This document shows, in pieces, positions 23,401 to 36,296 of a DNA stretch of 64,000 nucleotides (the first letter of the stretch is position 1; each line of letters begins with the position of its first letter). This stretch comes from Dromaius novaehollandiae (lineage: Eukaryota; Chordata; Aves; Casuariiformes; Dromaiidae), in assembly GCF_036370855.1 (NCBI RefSeq), contig NC_088130.1:15095543-15159542 (forward strand). The letters are read 5' to 3'. The notes below the pieces were generated by a model. It was given only the letters and a program-made list of their open reading frames with translations, was not told where the DNA came from and ran no database searches. The translations under genes and the position numbers were made by a program.

Positions 23401-25100
23401 TCAGGTAGTGGAAGAAAAGCTGGAAGAGGAATTTTTGCAATCCATGAGAACTGAAATAGTTAATTAGAACTAAATTGCCACTGTTGTGCCATTGTCGTTT
23501 ATTCTCTTTAACAAAAAAATTACTTTTATCAGCTGCTCAGAAGCAATTTTGGAGCAAAAATTTTGATGTGCTGACACTAACTGCAATCAAGATGAATGTT
23601 GAAATTCAAATTGCCATGATTATCTTTTGGGTTTTTTTTTTTGCTTCTCAAATTGTATTGGCAAGCCTAAGTGTACTTTATCTATTGATCCCACTCCAAT
23701 AGAAGAAAACAGGAATTAGAGAAATAGAAAGATGAAAAGACAGCTGAAAATAAATGCTGGTTCAAATTCTCAGATGCCTGAAATTTGGTATTTATGTCCC
23801 TGTCTGAGTACCTAAATATAGTAAAAGTAACCTGATTGTTCAGGGATACCTGGGACTCTCATCTCCCATAAATTGCTATAAGGCTAACCACATAGTAAGT
23901 TCTACACCCTCCAGAGTTTTCAGGATCAAAGTTTAAATTCTACAGATAAAAATCCTCCATCCTCACTCCTCGCTTGGAGTAAAGTCCCATGACTTTTGTC
24001 TGTAGTGTTCTTTCAGGTAAGCCCAGCTTTGTACAAGAGGTGTACAGTTCCAAGCACTGACATTCCACACTAGTTGTATGCCTGATTTCATAGTTCTTAT
24101 TGTCTCATTATTACTTAGGGACAGGATTCTGTGATGACTGGTACTGTCTACATATACAAAGTTAAATATTGGTCCAGTCAAAAATAAAGGTAAAATTCCC
24201 ATTGGTGTCATGGAAGCTAGATCAGCTCATAGTGAAAGATGGTGTATGGATGACTACATCATTTAAGATGACTTGGAGGTATCCCTTATGATCCCCCTTA
24301 AAGGGGGCAATATGTTCCCTCCTCCCACTCTGAATAATAACTGACTCCAATGGCTTGTGCTTGGAGATGAGGTGAAGAGAGAAATTATGGCTCCATGTAT
24401 AGTTTCTGCTGCTATTTTTGGAGCATTCATACTTTTTTCAATGAATCTGGACAATTTTGCTCTTTGTTAAAGACAGTCCCAGCATAAAAGATTGTCTAAA
24501 TTAAAATGAGATACAAGAAATAGTTCTAATGAATATATTGAATGAATGAGGTAGGAAGAATGGAAAAAATCTGCAACTATATACATTAGTTATATGTACA
24601 TTTGCAAGTAGGCTTGTCTGTACTGTTATATTTTTTATACCAAAAAAACCTGAGAACGATACATGCCAAAGAATTTTTGCAGTATACCATGGATCAATTT
24701 GATATTTTCTATACCAAAAGCACACATGACGTGTGAATACTGATGCAGTTGTTGCCAGTTTGAGATTCAGTTTTCTATTTCACTCAAGAACAAATTGTAT
24801 TCCAACAGAAGGCAGGGAAAGAGATGAAACAGGAAAGAAAATCGGCCATTCTCCAAAATATGTAAGATCTTCCTTTGTTTATTTTGTTACATGGATGAAG
24901 TATTGTTGTTCATAGCTATGAACAACACAGCCATGTTGAGCTGGGAAAATCCTTTACATTTTTAATCTTTTTTAGGTTGTTTTTAAACATTTGCACTTTT
25001 CTTGTCTTTGCTTTCTATGAACAATCTAATAAGATATTTATTGTCAGGAATGATAACACAGAGATTTTGAATAGACTGGTCATAGAAAGCAATTTTGATG
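20491..25100. other. AT-rich intergenic DNA
   Basis: No gene is supported. A poly(A) run lies at 20526-20551. A short CR1 fragment sits at 23085-23165. Short open frames are unremarkable and match nothing I recognise. Missing NIPSNAP3 exons were sought here on the minus strand without success. Confidence 0.6.
23085..23165 (-). mobile_element. CR1 fragment
   Basis: 'ggatcctgaactccactatc' and the following 'tcatggtcactggagccaag' match the endonuclease end of the CR1 at 52781-52840 in the same (minus) orientation. Downstream sequence to about 23450 is not clearly CR1. Confidence 0.7.
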
Positions 25101-25823
25101 TAGGTCCTTGGTCCGTCCAGCAGATAGGGCAAGATGCAGGGCTGCAGACAGAGCTGCCTATGACATAGATCCATGGTGCATGCAGCAGACAGGGCTGCCC
25201 ACAATGTGTCTGGGGTTCACCAAAGCAGACAGGGCCATGGACAGGGCTGCCTGTGACATGGGTACATGGTTCATCCAACAGATAGGGAAGGACCGAGTCG
25301 CCTATGACAAGTGCTGCATCAAGGAGACAGGGCCACCTACGACAAGGGCCCAGGGTCCATCTAGGAGACAGGGCCACAGACATGGCAGGAGGCAGGTCTG
25401 CAGGAAGACCCTCTCACAACATGGGTCCGGGATAAATCAGGGAGACAGGGCAGGAGGCAGGACCACAGGCAGAGCTGCGTGCAATGTGGATTCAGGGTCC
25501 ATCCAGCAGACGGGGCTGCCTATGATGTGGGTCTGGGGGTCCATCCAGCACACAGGGCTGTCTACAATATGGGTCCAGTCACAAGTTAGGGTCACAGACA
25601 GGGCTGCCTAAGACATGGACCTGGATTCCATCCAGGAGGCAGAACCACTACGACGTGGATGCAGGGAACATCCAGGAGACAGTATCGCAGACAGGGCCAC
25701 CCATGATGTTGGTTGGGGAATCCCTCCAGCAGACAGGGCTACAGGCAGGCCTGGAGGCAGGGCTGCAGACAGGGCCACCTACAACATGGATCAATGGTGC
25801 ATCCAAGAGATGGGGCCGTCTAT

Positions 25824-26608
25824 TGTTGTCCGAAAAGCAGATTTGTTGCCCGGTGTGCAATAAGCCAATTACACACTCAGGAGAGACATTTGCTTATTTA
25901 TTTCAGAGTTGCACGAACCTGGGTGCTCAGTGGTTTCCCACAAATCAAGCACACCCCTCCAACTTTTCAAGTAGCATTTATACAAACAAATTGCCAGATT
26001 TGCAATTTTCCCTTTTACACTGATTGGTTAGTGATTTCTTCATTCCCCGGGTCCCACCCCTGTCTCTCAAGGTCCTGATGAGGGGAGATAGTAATTCCAG
26101 CAATTAACACTGCCCCAGCAGGGACAGTAGGTGTTATCTCCCAAGGTCCTGACGAGGGGGAGATAGTCCAGACCCCTTAATTAACATTGTTTCAGCAGCG
26201 AGAGGAGGCTTTGTTTCCCAGGGTCCTGGCGCCCAAGCAGGCCTTATTTCAAAGCCTTGATATCCTCCCTTTCGGAGTGTGGGGCACAGGAATGCAGACT
26301 GCTGGTAACTCCCTTATCTTTCCAGCCTGCACCAGCTCTGGGGCCCTTTCTTACTGAACTAGGAGTGTGGCCTAAGGCTTCAGCAAATTTAGCTACTCAT
26401 GCTAAGCAAGTTTTATCTAAGTGACTACCTCTAGACAGCTTCAGTTCAATAATTTACAGTTCAAGTCCCAAGGTCTTCAGTTAAGGATTAGCAGTTCTAG
26501 GATGCCCTTGATTAAAGAATGCTTCTTTTTAGAAAATAGAGATAGAAGTTATCCTAATCTACCTAGTTCAAACATTCTTTCTGAGCTTCCCAGGGTTGTC
26601 TTGTAACA
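25824..26608 (-). mobile_element. Solo LTR of the young provirus family
   Basis: TGTTGTCC...TTGTAACA, 785 bp, clearly related to the two LTRs at 35574 and 41045 but with extra sequence near its right end. The 4-bp duplication CTAT flanks it (25820-25823 and 26609-26612), cutting a minisatellite unit cleanly. On the minus strand there is a TATAAA (complement of about 25977-25982) and AATAAA copies beyond it. It lacks the short internal duplication present in the two proviral LTRs. Confidence 0.93.
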
Positions 26609-28394
26609 CTATGATGTGGGTCCAAGGTACAGCCAGCAGACAGGGTTGCCTGTGACATGGGGCCTGGGTTCATTCAGGAGACAAGGTCACGGGCAAGGCT
26701 GCCCATGACATGGTCCGGTGTCCATCTAGGAGACAGGGCTGCTGACAGGGCAGGAGGCAGGGCTGCAGACAGGGCAACCTACGACAGGTCCATGATGCAT
26801 CCAGGAGACAGGCCTGCCTATGACATGGGTCTGGGGCCCACCTAAGAGATCGGTCTGACTATGATTTTGGGCCAGGGTCCATCCAGCAGACAGGGCTGCT
26901 GATGTCAGGAGGCAGAGGTACAGGCAGAGCCACCTATGATGTGGGTCCAGCATCCATCCAGTAGACAAGGCTGCCTACAATTAGGGTTCAGGGTTCAGCC
27001 AGTAGAAGGGCTGAACACAGGGCAGGACAGATGTGGCCACCACCAACATAAGTCCAGTGTCCATCCAGGACACAGTGCCGCCCATGAGGTGGGTCTGGGA
27101 TCAAACCAGGAGACAGGGCTGCAGGCAGAACAGGAGGCAAGGCCACACAGAGGGCTGCCTATGACACAGATCCCAGGGTCCATTCAGCAGACAGGGCTGC
27201 AGACAGGACAGGAAGAAAGGAGGAAACGGAGGTAGACAGGGCCACCTATGACATAGGTCAGGGGTCCATCCAGCAGACAGGAACACAGAGGAGGCAGGGC
27301 CACAGACAGGGTCACCCATGACATAGATCTGTGGTGCATTCAGGAGACAGGGCAGTCTGAAATGTGGGTCTGAGATCTAGTCAGTAAATAGTGTCATAGA
27401 CAAGGATGCCCACAATGTGGTCTAGCGTACATCCAGGCAACAGGGCCTCTCATAGGGGCACCTATGACAAGGGTCCAGGGTTCATCCAGGATACAGGGCC
27501 TCAGACAGGGCCAGAGACAGGATCACAGACAGGGCTGCCTATGATGTGGGTCTGGATTCCATTCAGCAGACAGAACTGCCTACAACGTGGGTCCAGGGTC
27601 AATCTGGGAGATAGGGGCGCACACAGGGCAGGAGGCAGGGAGGTAGAGAGGGCTGCCTACAACATAGGTACAGGATACATCCAGGAAACAGGGCTGCACA
27701 CAGAGGCACCTATGATGGGTCCAGGGGCCATCCAGGAGCCAGGGCTCCCTATGACACGGGTCTGGAGTTCATCCTGGAGACAGGGTCTCAGACAGGGCCA
27801 GAGGCAGGGTTGCACACAGGGCCACCTGTGATGTGGGTCTGGGTTTCATCTAGGAGACAAGGTTGCACACAGGGCCACCAGCAGTATGGGTCTGGGGTCC
27901 ATCCATCAGACAGGACCTCAGACATGGCCAGATACAGGGTCACAGACAGGGCTGCATATGATGTGGGTCTGGGGTCCGTCCAGGAGGCAGGGCTGCCTAC
28001 AATATGAATCTGGGGTCCTTCCAGGGACAGAGCCTCAGACAGGGCCAGAGAAAGGGTTGCACACAGGGCCACCTATGACTTGGGACCTGGTTCCATCTAG
28101 GAGACCATCTTCCATCTAGGAGAGAGGGTTGTCTATTAAATGGATCCAGGGGCCGTCCAGGAGACAGGGCCTCAGACAGGGCAAAAGACAGGCTTGCAAA
28201 CAGAGCAGCCTATGACATGGGTCCAGGGCCCATTCAGGTGACATGGCCATCCACAATGTTGGTGCGGGATTATTCCAGGAGAATGGCCCACCTATAGCAT
28301 GGGTCTGGGATCCATCCAGTAGGCAGGGCCTCCTACAGCATGGGTCTGGGTCATTCCAGGAGACAGGGCTGCCTTCAAAATGGGTGCTAGGTTA

Positions 28395-29500
28395 TGTGAT
28401 AAAAAGCTCATCTGCACACACCAAGGAGCATAGAGGCACAATGGCAGGCGGGAGAACCCCAATAACCCAGTCAAAGAAATGAACCCCTTCCCCGGCTCCT
28501 CCCAGGGCTGTCCCAGTAGAGCCATCAGCCCCATGGTCCAGGTGTGAAATCCACACAATGAGTCAATGGGAATGGCTCTCTGGATCACCTTTCAGACTGG
28601 GGGGGGGGGGGGGGGGGTTACTGTCTAGGGATGTGGGAAACATTATGGGATGCAGGGGAAGAACATTTTGGGATTGCACAAAACTTATTATAGACTGTTT
28701 GAGGGAGGAACCAAAGGTGGGGAAAGGAAGGGATCAAGGTGGTTTGGGGAGGAATAAACATGGGAAAATAGAGGGAAAAGGGGATAAAAAGGGCTGGTCA
28801 CGTGCAAACAGTGTTGGACAGTATGCTGGTCTGGCCATGCCCTGTGCCTGATCAGCACAGTCTGACCTGTCTTCTCATTAAACTCCATTTCTATTTTTCC
28901 CGGGTGAGGGGCTCTCTATTATATGTGCATGTGCTTGTATGGAGGACTAAGTGCCAGCAACTGGAGTCAGACCACGGGTCAGAGGGCCCGTGTGTCTGTG
29001 GTGCCAGCTGCTGGAGCAAGTGAGGGTATGTAAGTCTGTATGTGATTGCTAGTGAATATCAAGCTGGACTAGCCAGAGAGTAGGTTAAGTGGCCTGGGAG
29101 CCAGGTATGTGTGTGTCTCTAGGGGTGAGACCACAGGAGGAGGGGGGGTCTGTATCAGCAACTGGAGTAGGGCTGCAGGCCTTGGGGGTTCATATGTCCA
29201 GGTGCCAGCAACTGGGGAGAGAGGGGATCCAGGGGGCAGCTACTGGGTAGACTGAGTGTCTAAGGCCAGCTAATGGAGGGATCCACATTGTAAATATGTA
29301 TATATATTTCCCACTAATGGACCTTCACCCTGATCAGCCAGAGAGGAGAACAGGATGAGGTTGTTGGTGCTGTTTGTGTTTGTATGAGTGCTGAGCATGT
29401 CTGTGTTGATCTGTGTGGCCAGCCATGTATACATATGCTGTATATGCATGTTTGTGTGTGTCCACTGGGAATACATGCTCAGTCTCACTACTAGTATGAC
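28395..29500 (+). mobile_element. LTR-like insertion within the minisatellite
   Basis: Non-satellite sequence starting TGTGATAAAAAGC, with a TATA-like GATAAAAAG at about 28785 and a CATTAAACTCC polyadenylation-type motif at about 28876. A GT-rich tail follows, in which GCCAGCAACTGGAG-type units recur at about 28952, 29008, 29154, 29201 and 29263. The first 170 bp match 48595-48885. I read it as a solo LTR of another retrovirus family. Ends are uncertain and no clean target duplication was found. A poly(G) run lies at 28598-28617. Confidence 0.55.
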
Positions 29501-32440
29501 ATGTGTCTAGGGTCAGTCCAGTAAACATGGATCCCTATCATGTCGATCCAGCAGACAAGGCTGCCAATGATTTGGATTCGGGGTTCAGCCAGTAGAAGAG
29601 CTGAAGACAGGGCAGGATTCAGTGGTGCAGACATGGCCACCACCAACATGGGTTTGGTGTCCATCTGGAAGACAGGGCTGTCCATGAGGTGCATCTGGGA
29701 TCCATCCAGGAGACAGCGCCGCAGACAGGGCAGGAGGCAAGGCCTCACAAAGGGCCAACTACGACGTGTGTTATGGCCCATCTAGGAGACTGGGTTGCCT
29801 ACGATATGTGTCCAGGCACCTTCCAGGCGGCAGGGCCGCCTACGACGTGTCTGGGGGTCCTTTGAGGAGACAGGGTCACCTATGACGTGTCCATGGCTTA
29901 TCTAGGAGACAGGGCTGCCTATGACATGGGTCAGGGGTCCATCCAGCAGATAGGGCAGGATGCAGGGCCACAGACAGGGCTGCCTTCAACATGGATCTGT
30001 GATGCATCAAAGAAATTGGATTGCCTACGAAGTGGGTCTGGGCCCAATTGAAGAGACTGGCTTGCATATAGGGTGCTGGACATGGGTCCAGGACTCATCC
30101 GGGAGACAGGGCTGACTACAGTGTTGGTCCAGGATTCTTCCAGGAGACAAGGCTGCCTATGACGTGGGTCTGGAGTCCATCCAGCACATAGGACTGCCTA
30201 AAGCCTGGATTTGGGGAACATCCAGCAGACAGGCCCACCTACGACATGGGTCCAGGCTCCATTCAGGAGACTGGGGCTCAGATAGGGCAGGAAACAGGGA
30301 GGTAGAGGGGGCTGTGTACAACATGGATACGGGATACATCCAGGCATCAGGGGCACCTATGACATGGGTCCAGGGTTCATCCAGGAGACAGGGCCTCAGA
30401 CAGGGCCAGAGACAGGATCATAGACAGGGCTGCCTATGATGTGGGTCTGGGGTCCTTCTAGGAAACAGGGCCGCAAAAAGGGCCATCTACAACATAGGTC
30501 TGTGGTCCATTAAGCAGATAGGGCAGGATGCAGGGCTGCAGACAGGGCCATCTATGAAAGGGGTCAGTGTCCATGATGCATGCAGGAATCAGGGTGGCCT
30601 ATGATGTGGGTCCAGGGCATATCCAGGAGACAGAGACATCTACAATGTGTGTCCAGGATCCATCTTGGAGACAAGGTTGCACACAGGGCTGTCTACTAAA
30701 TGTGTCTGGGGTTCATCCAGGAGACGAGGCTACCTACAACATGGGTCCGTGATGCATCTTTTATGGGATATTATAAGGTCACCGCCTCTGGTGGACTCCA
30801 GGACCTGGGGATTCCTCCTTCCCAGCTGCTGGAGCCCAGTCCGGTGCACACTCAGACCCAGAAGGTCTCTCCATCCCAGGCTGATGGATGAAGTGGTCCA
30901 CACTGGAGGCTGTCTAGGAGACTCGGCTGCCTGCACTTTGTGGCTGGGGGTCATCTAGTGTTGGGGCTGCAGACAAGGCCACCTGTGCTGTGCACCTGGG
31001 GGCCATCAGCAGACAGGCAGGGCTGCTTGTGCTGGGGGGGGGGGGCAGGGGCAGTTTAGCCAATGGGGCTGCAGGCAGGACGGGGGGCATCTAGCTGATG
31101 GGGCCACAGGCAGGACTGCCTGCCCTGGAAGCCCAGTGGTCATCTAGGAGATAGGGCTGTCTGTGCTGGGGGCCATTTACCAGATAGGGCTGTCTACAAC
31201 GTGGGTTTACAGTCCATCAGGTAGAAAGCCTCCCCAATGATGGGGGCCTATCCAGGAGTCAGGGCTGCTCAAGGAATGAGTATGGGTTTATGTTGCAGAC
31301 AGGGATGTGCATAATGTAGCTCTGGAGCTCATCCAGGAGATGGGGCCTTCTATGGCATTTGTCAGAAGCTCATTCAGAAGATGGGGCAGGAGGCAGGGCT
31401 GCAGACAATGCTGTCCACGCTGTAAGTTCAGGTTCCATCTAGCAGACACTGCCTCCCTTCTTCCTGCCCTGTCTGAAGATGACAGGGCCATCTGTGGTGT
31501 GGGACCTTGTTCCATCCAGAACAGAGGCCTGCCCACAATGTGGGTCTGGAGTACATCCAGGGGACTGAGCTGCTAACAACATGGTTTTGGGGTCAATCCA
31601 GCAGACACAGTCACAGTCAGGGCAGGTGTCAGACAGGGCTGCCCAAGAAGAAGTTGGGTCCATCCTGAAGGCAGGGTCATCTATGACATGGATCCAGAGT
31701 CCATCCAACAGAAAGGGCTGACCAAGATTTGGGTCTGGGGTCCATTCAGACAGGGAAGGAGGCAGGGCTGTATAGAAGGCAGCCCATGACATAGGTCTGG
31801 AGTCCATTCACCAGGCAGGTCCACTGAGAAGGCATGAAGCAGGGTTGCAGACAGGGCCATTCATGATGTGGGTCCATCAAGTACAATGTGTTGCCAATGA
31901 CAGGGGTCTGGGATTCATCCAGGAGACGGGGCTGCTCACAACACACGTCTTGGGTTCATCCAGCAGTTAGAGCTGCCCACAATGTGGCTCCAAAGTCCAT
32001 CCAAAAGAGATCCACAGATGTGGAGGGAAGGCAAGGTCAGAGAGGGCCACCCATGATGTGGGTCAATTCAGTGGAAAGTGTCATCCACAACAGGAGTCCT
32101 GGGTTTATCCCGGAGACAGGGCCACAGACAGTGCCCCCCCCTCCCCAAATGATGTGCATCCCATAGTCTATCCAGGAGACAGGGACAAATGTGATGTGGG
32201 TCTGGGGTCCATCCAGGACACCAGGCTGCTTATGACATGGATCTGGGGCCCATCCACCACAATATGGGTCAGGGGTTCATTCAGCAGACAGGGCCATCCA
32301 CAATATCAGTTCTGGGGATCCATCCAGCAAACAGTTTCAGGCAGGGCAGGAGGCAGAGCTACAGACAGGGTTGCCCATGACATGGGTCTTTTGTCCATCC
32401 AGCTGACAGGGCAGGAGACAGGACTGCCTGTGATTACTAC

Positions 32441-34573
32441 AGGTAAGTCTTATCAGTGTTCTTTATACCTGGGGCCTGAGGATGTTTGAACTAGTCATCT
32501 ATTTTCTGATCAGTGACCTACCAGGCAGTGAATGGGCATAGAGACAGCTTAACTCATCTTTTCTTTTTGAGAGAAGACAGTGTGACTGTAGTGTAATGCT
32601 GTATCTCTCTGAGAAACCGGCCTGCTCTGTCCACTCTGGACTTATCCACCCCACACCTTGAATATGCACTGAGATTTGACAAAGCCTCTGACCACACCTC
32701 GGTGGAGTCCATCAGCTGGTTTGGCCCAACTGAGAGAATGCAGCCCTTTAGGGCCTCAGGGCAGGAAGACAAAGGAGAGAGCAGGAGCTTGTGGCTATTT
32801 GGGAGATGTGGTGGGAAACTAGAGTGATACTGCATGCTATTGATTTTTAAAAACATCTGGACCTGATCTTTGTCACAGCGTTTGTGCAGTCGTTCATATC
32901 GGCACCAGGCTGAGAAACTTTACTGACTCAAACTGGTTCTCTACTCATCCTGCAAGTAGCTGTAGGAGGAACTGGGTAACAGGCTGCTACACTATCTATT
33001 TTTTTTTTTCCTTTCTGAACTGAATTCATTCAGGCATGTTCCCTGTCCTTTTTAGGAGACAAGTTTCTTAGAGGCTTGATGACTGGATTTCTCTAGAAAA
33101 TCTAGCAAGGATGTAATGATTGTGAAAGAAGGAGCATGTTAAATAATACACACAGTGAAATCCTCTAATCACTGTAACTGTTTGTATAGTAAAATGGTTT
33201 TATTCCGGACCTCTGATTTAAAAGAAAATGTCCTTTCGACCAACAATCAATAAATAACATTAAATGTACTCAAAGACTTTAATTGCTTATGCTTATTTTC
33301 TGACCACTCTAATTTTAATTGTTCCACTGATAATGTCTCCTTGGGTTTTGAATATTTTTAAAATATGCAAATGTTCCTTTTAGAACATTGGGCTTTTGCA
33401 TGAGATTAGCTGACTGCATATTATCACACCTGGTATGACATCAAGTGACCTTTGTCTCTGTGGGCACTTCAAGCAGAATGCAGGTGTAATCTATGAAAAT
33501 CTGTGTTAGGAAGAGTCAAGGGAGTCAAAGGGAGCATGCAAGTAAAGGATTACATAGGGATGGCCCAGCTAGGTGGATTTCTCACTTAACAGGTGTTAGC
33601 TCAGTTAAGACTTTCCCAGTGAAGATAAGGCCTGAAAGGACATAGAAAGAAGAAACACCCAAGTTACACTTCTGTATAGCCTTCTGTTAGTTGCTTTTCC
33701 ATCTGTATTCAAGAAGTTCTCTTCTGGAGGTGAAAACTGGGTATTTATCAAGGATCCAATCAAACACAACTGTTGCCTGGGAATAATCCCTTTAAATCAT
33801 GTAATGCTTGTGTTCTGAACCCAGGCTTACTTGCTCAGAACTGAGTATAGGATCTAACTTCACTAATAAGAAAGCAGGTAAAGCCAGGTAACAAAGATTG
33901 GTCCTTCAGGATCATCCCACAGTTCTCTGGGCAGGTATTTTCTGGGCCTTTTACTTATTTCCCATTCAATTATTATGCAGCAGTTCTTATGTCTATAAAA
34001 TGCACACATGCACACACCTGGACATGTTTAACCTCTCATCCTCCACAGCCTATTCCAGATGCTGGGCAGTTCAGTTAGGAATAAATGAAAACCTTCCAGG
34101 GTGCAATGGGAGAGCCTGGCCACCTGTGCTACAAGGAGTTTGTATTCTTTGCTCACAGTCTGAGAAGTCAGACTGGTGCCATGTGTGACAGCATAGTGCC
34201 TGACTATCACATGGACAGCAATAGAGGAGTGGGAATGGAGCCCAGGTCTGGGGCTGTGTTCTGAAGCTCTGAGTACTAGTTCAGAGGCAAACAGCACTTG
34301 GTAAGTAGCTACTGCCTATCCATTATAAGGGTAGGGAAAGTTGCAATGTTAGCATGTGCATTTCCTGATTATGGCCTATGCAATGAGTGTTAAAGAAATC
34401 TGGTGTAGTTTCGGCTGAGGGCAGAACCATGCTGTGCCTTCCAACCTCCTAACTTGTCTGAAACCGTATTTGAGGCTTTATGTGATGGGGACAAGCAGAA
34501 ATACTTCTTGCATTGGCTTTGTACAAAGGAAGGATTCCCACACAAGGCAGCTCCCTGGGGAAAGCACTTTTAA
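32441..34573. other. Intergenic, no gene seen
   Basis: Unique-looking sequence between the minisatellite and a CR1 tail. Short open frames exist on both strands, but none has a recognisable domain. Confidence 0.55.
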
Positions 34574-34856
34574 TAAAATCATAGAAAGGTCTAGGTTGGA
34601 AGGGACCTCTGGAGATCATCTGATACAACCATCTGTTGAAAGCAGGGCCTTAGATTATCCAGGGCACTGTCAAGCAGTCTTGACTATTTCCAGTGAGGGA
34701 GATTTCACCACACCTTTGGGCAACCTATTCCAATGTTTAATTGTTCTCTCAGTGATTTTTTTTTCTCCTTATATCCAGACAGAATTTCCCCTAAAGCCAC
34801 TTGTACCTCTTGTCTTTTGTCCTGTCACCATGCATCCTTGTGAAGAGGGTTGATGG
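34574..34856 (-). mobile_element. CR1 3' end fragment
   Basis: Starts 'aaaatcatagaaaggtctagg' and continues 'ttggaagggacctctggag', the reverse complement of the CR1 3' tail, followed by the last ORF2 codons. It abuts the older + strand retroviral element. Confidence 0.85.
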
Positions 34857-34860
34857 GCAC

Positions 34861-35573
34861 CTACGGCTCACAAGCTGGCAGAGTGGGTCGCCCCTGCAGC
34901 ATGGCTGGAGCTAGAGAGTGAGCTGGGGGTATCCCCGGAGTGGCTTGTGGAACTGGTTTCCAAGCTCTGGCTGGGAAAAGCAGGGCTGACAGCACAAAAG
35001 GCAGCAGGGGATCTGGGGTGGATCTTACTGACTGTGCTCCGCACCCTGGACGAGGCGTTGTTGACGCAACTCCAGTGAAATGGGCAGTTGGAAAGTGATC
35101 TCGAAGCCGCTAAGGAGGCTCACCAGCTGACCCAAGAGGTTGCAATTGCAACCGCGGATTGAGCTGAGAAGCTGGAGCACCAGTGTGCTGTTATGGCCAC
35201 CCGCATTGCAAATCGCTAGTGGTGACAGTGGGGGCAGCGAGATGTCTGTCCCCTGGCTGTGCGGGCACTGGTGTGAAAAGCAGACTGTGATCCGGAAACT
35301 TGGGATGGCAGTATCTGGGACCCCGACGAGCCCCCCAGCTCGGAGTTTGACATAGAGCATGAGGGGGAGGCAGCTGCTTGGCTGGTGGCAGAGCAGCGGC
35401 TCACTGGACCAAATGCAGCCAATTTGCAAGGGACCACAACTATTTGTGATTTTAAAGCATCAGAGCTGCAGGATATGCAGGGGTGCGATAAGCAGCAGCC
35501 CCGTGAAGGGCTGTTAGAGGGGCTGTTAAGGCTGTGGGATGATGGGGCAGAGACAGTTTATTTTACTAGAGGG
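34861..35573 (+). pseudogene. gag: Element B gag, 5' part
   Basis: The + frame shows a Trp/Leu-rich N-terminal region, then a charged coiled-coil stretch (around LESDLEAAKEAHQLTQEV), then DPETWDGSIWDPD. The same DPETWDG...DPD signature occurs in the Gag of element C, which identifies this as Gag of a related family. Several in-frame stops are visible before 35220, so it is dead. The frame is open from 35385 to the provirus insertion point. Confidence 0.65.
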
Positions 35574-36246
35574 TGTTGTCCGAAAAGCAGATTCGTTGCC
35601 CGGTGTGCAATAAGCCAATAATTACACACTCAGGAGAGACATTTGTTTATTTATTTCAGAGTTGCGCAAGCCTGGGTGCTCGGTGGTTTCCCACAAATCA
35701 AGCACACCCCCCCCAACTTTTCAAGTAGCATTTATACACACAAATTGCCAGATTTACGACTTTCCCTTTTACACTGATTGGTTAGTGATTTCTTCATTCC
35801 CTGGATCCCACCCCTGCTCCTCAAGGTCCTGGTCAATTAACACTGCCCCAGCTGGGTCAGTAGGTGTTATCTCCCAAGGCCCTGAGGAAGAAGACATAAT
35901 CCAGACCCCTTAATCAACACTGTTTCAACAGTGAGAGGAGGCTTTGCTTCCCAAGGTCCTGGCACCCAAACAGGCCTTATTTCTCAGCCTTGGCATCCTC
36001 CCTTTCGGAGAGTGGGGCACAGGAATGCAGACTGCTTGTAACTCCCTTATCTTTCCAGCCTGCACCAGCTCTGAGGCCTTTTCTTACCGAACTAGGAGCG
36101 CGGCCTAAGGCTTCAGCAAATTTAGCTACTCATGCTAAGCAAGTGTGCGGCTACTCATGCTAAGCAAATTCTGCCTAAGATAGAAGTTATCCAAATCTAC
36201 CTACTTCAAACATTCTTTCTGAGCTTCTCAGGGTTGTCTTGTAACA
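35574..36246 (-). repeat. Provirus A 3' LTR
   Basis: TGTTGTCC...TTGTAACA, 673 bp. On the minus strand there is a TATAAA (complement of 35731-35736) and AATAAA copies (complement of about 35646-35655). Near its right end is a short direct duplication (GCTACTCATGCTAAGCAA twice, at about 36122-36168), absent from the solo LTR at 25.8 kb. Confidence 0.96.
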
Positions 36247-36260
36247 ATTCCCCCCTTTGA
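36247..36260 (-). other. Polypurine tract of provirus A
   Basis: Minus strand TCAAAGGGGGGAAT directly abuts the 3' LTR. This is the plus-strand DNA primer site and fixes the proviral orientation. Confidence 0.93.
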
Positions 36261-36296
36261 GACTTATATGATCATTTTCATATTAGTCTCACTCTT

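Larger units (their letters stand above)
25105..32440 (+). repeat. Irregular ~41-bp minisatellite array
   Basis: The array is built from a unit of the form GGGTCYRGGGTCCATCCAGS plus AGACAGGGCYGCCTAYRACRT, about 41 bp. It also has inserted sub-blocks such as GGGCAGGAGGCAGGGCTGCAG. Copies are diverged, with many C/T and G/A changes. It is interrupted by a solo LTR (25824-26608) and an LTR-like insertion (about 28395-29500). About 5.5 kb of array sequence remains. Stop codons are rare in the unit, so several long open frames run through it (for example 25108-25611 and 27406-27831), with repeating MWVWG and RRQG peptides. I take these as by-products. Confidence 0.93.

Noticed and set aside
25108..28119. 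Long open frames with repeating peptides (MWVWG, SRRQG) in the minisatellite
   Set aside because: They follow from a stop-poor tandem unit. Frames exist on both strands and change at unit-length shifts, with no start context or conserved protein.
25105..32440. CRISPR-like array
   Set aside because: Repeats are contiguous and diverged without unique spacers, and the setting is a vertebrate genome.
35025..35429. 134-residue minus-strand frame opposite element B gag
   Set aside because: It is the antisense shadow of the gag region, which has the shared DPETWDG motif on the + strand.
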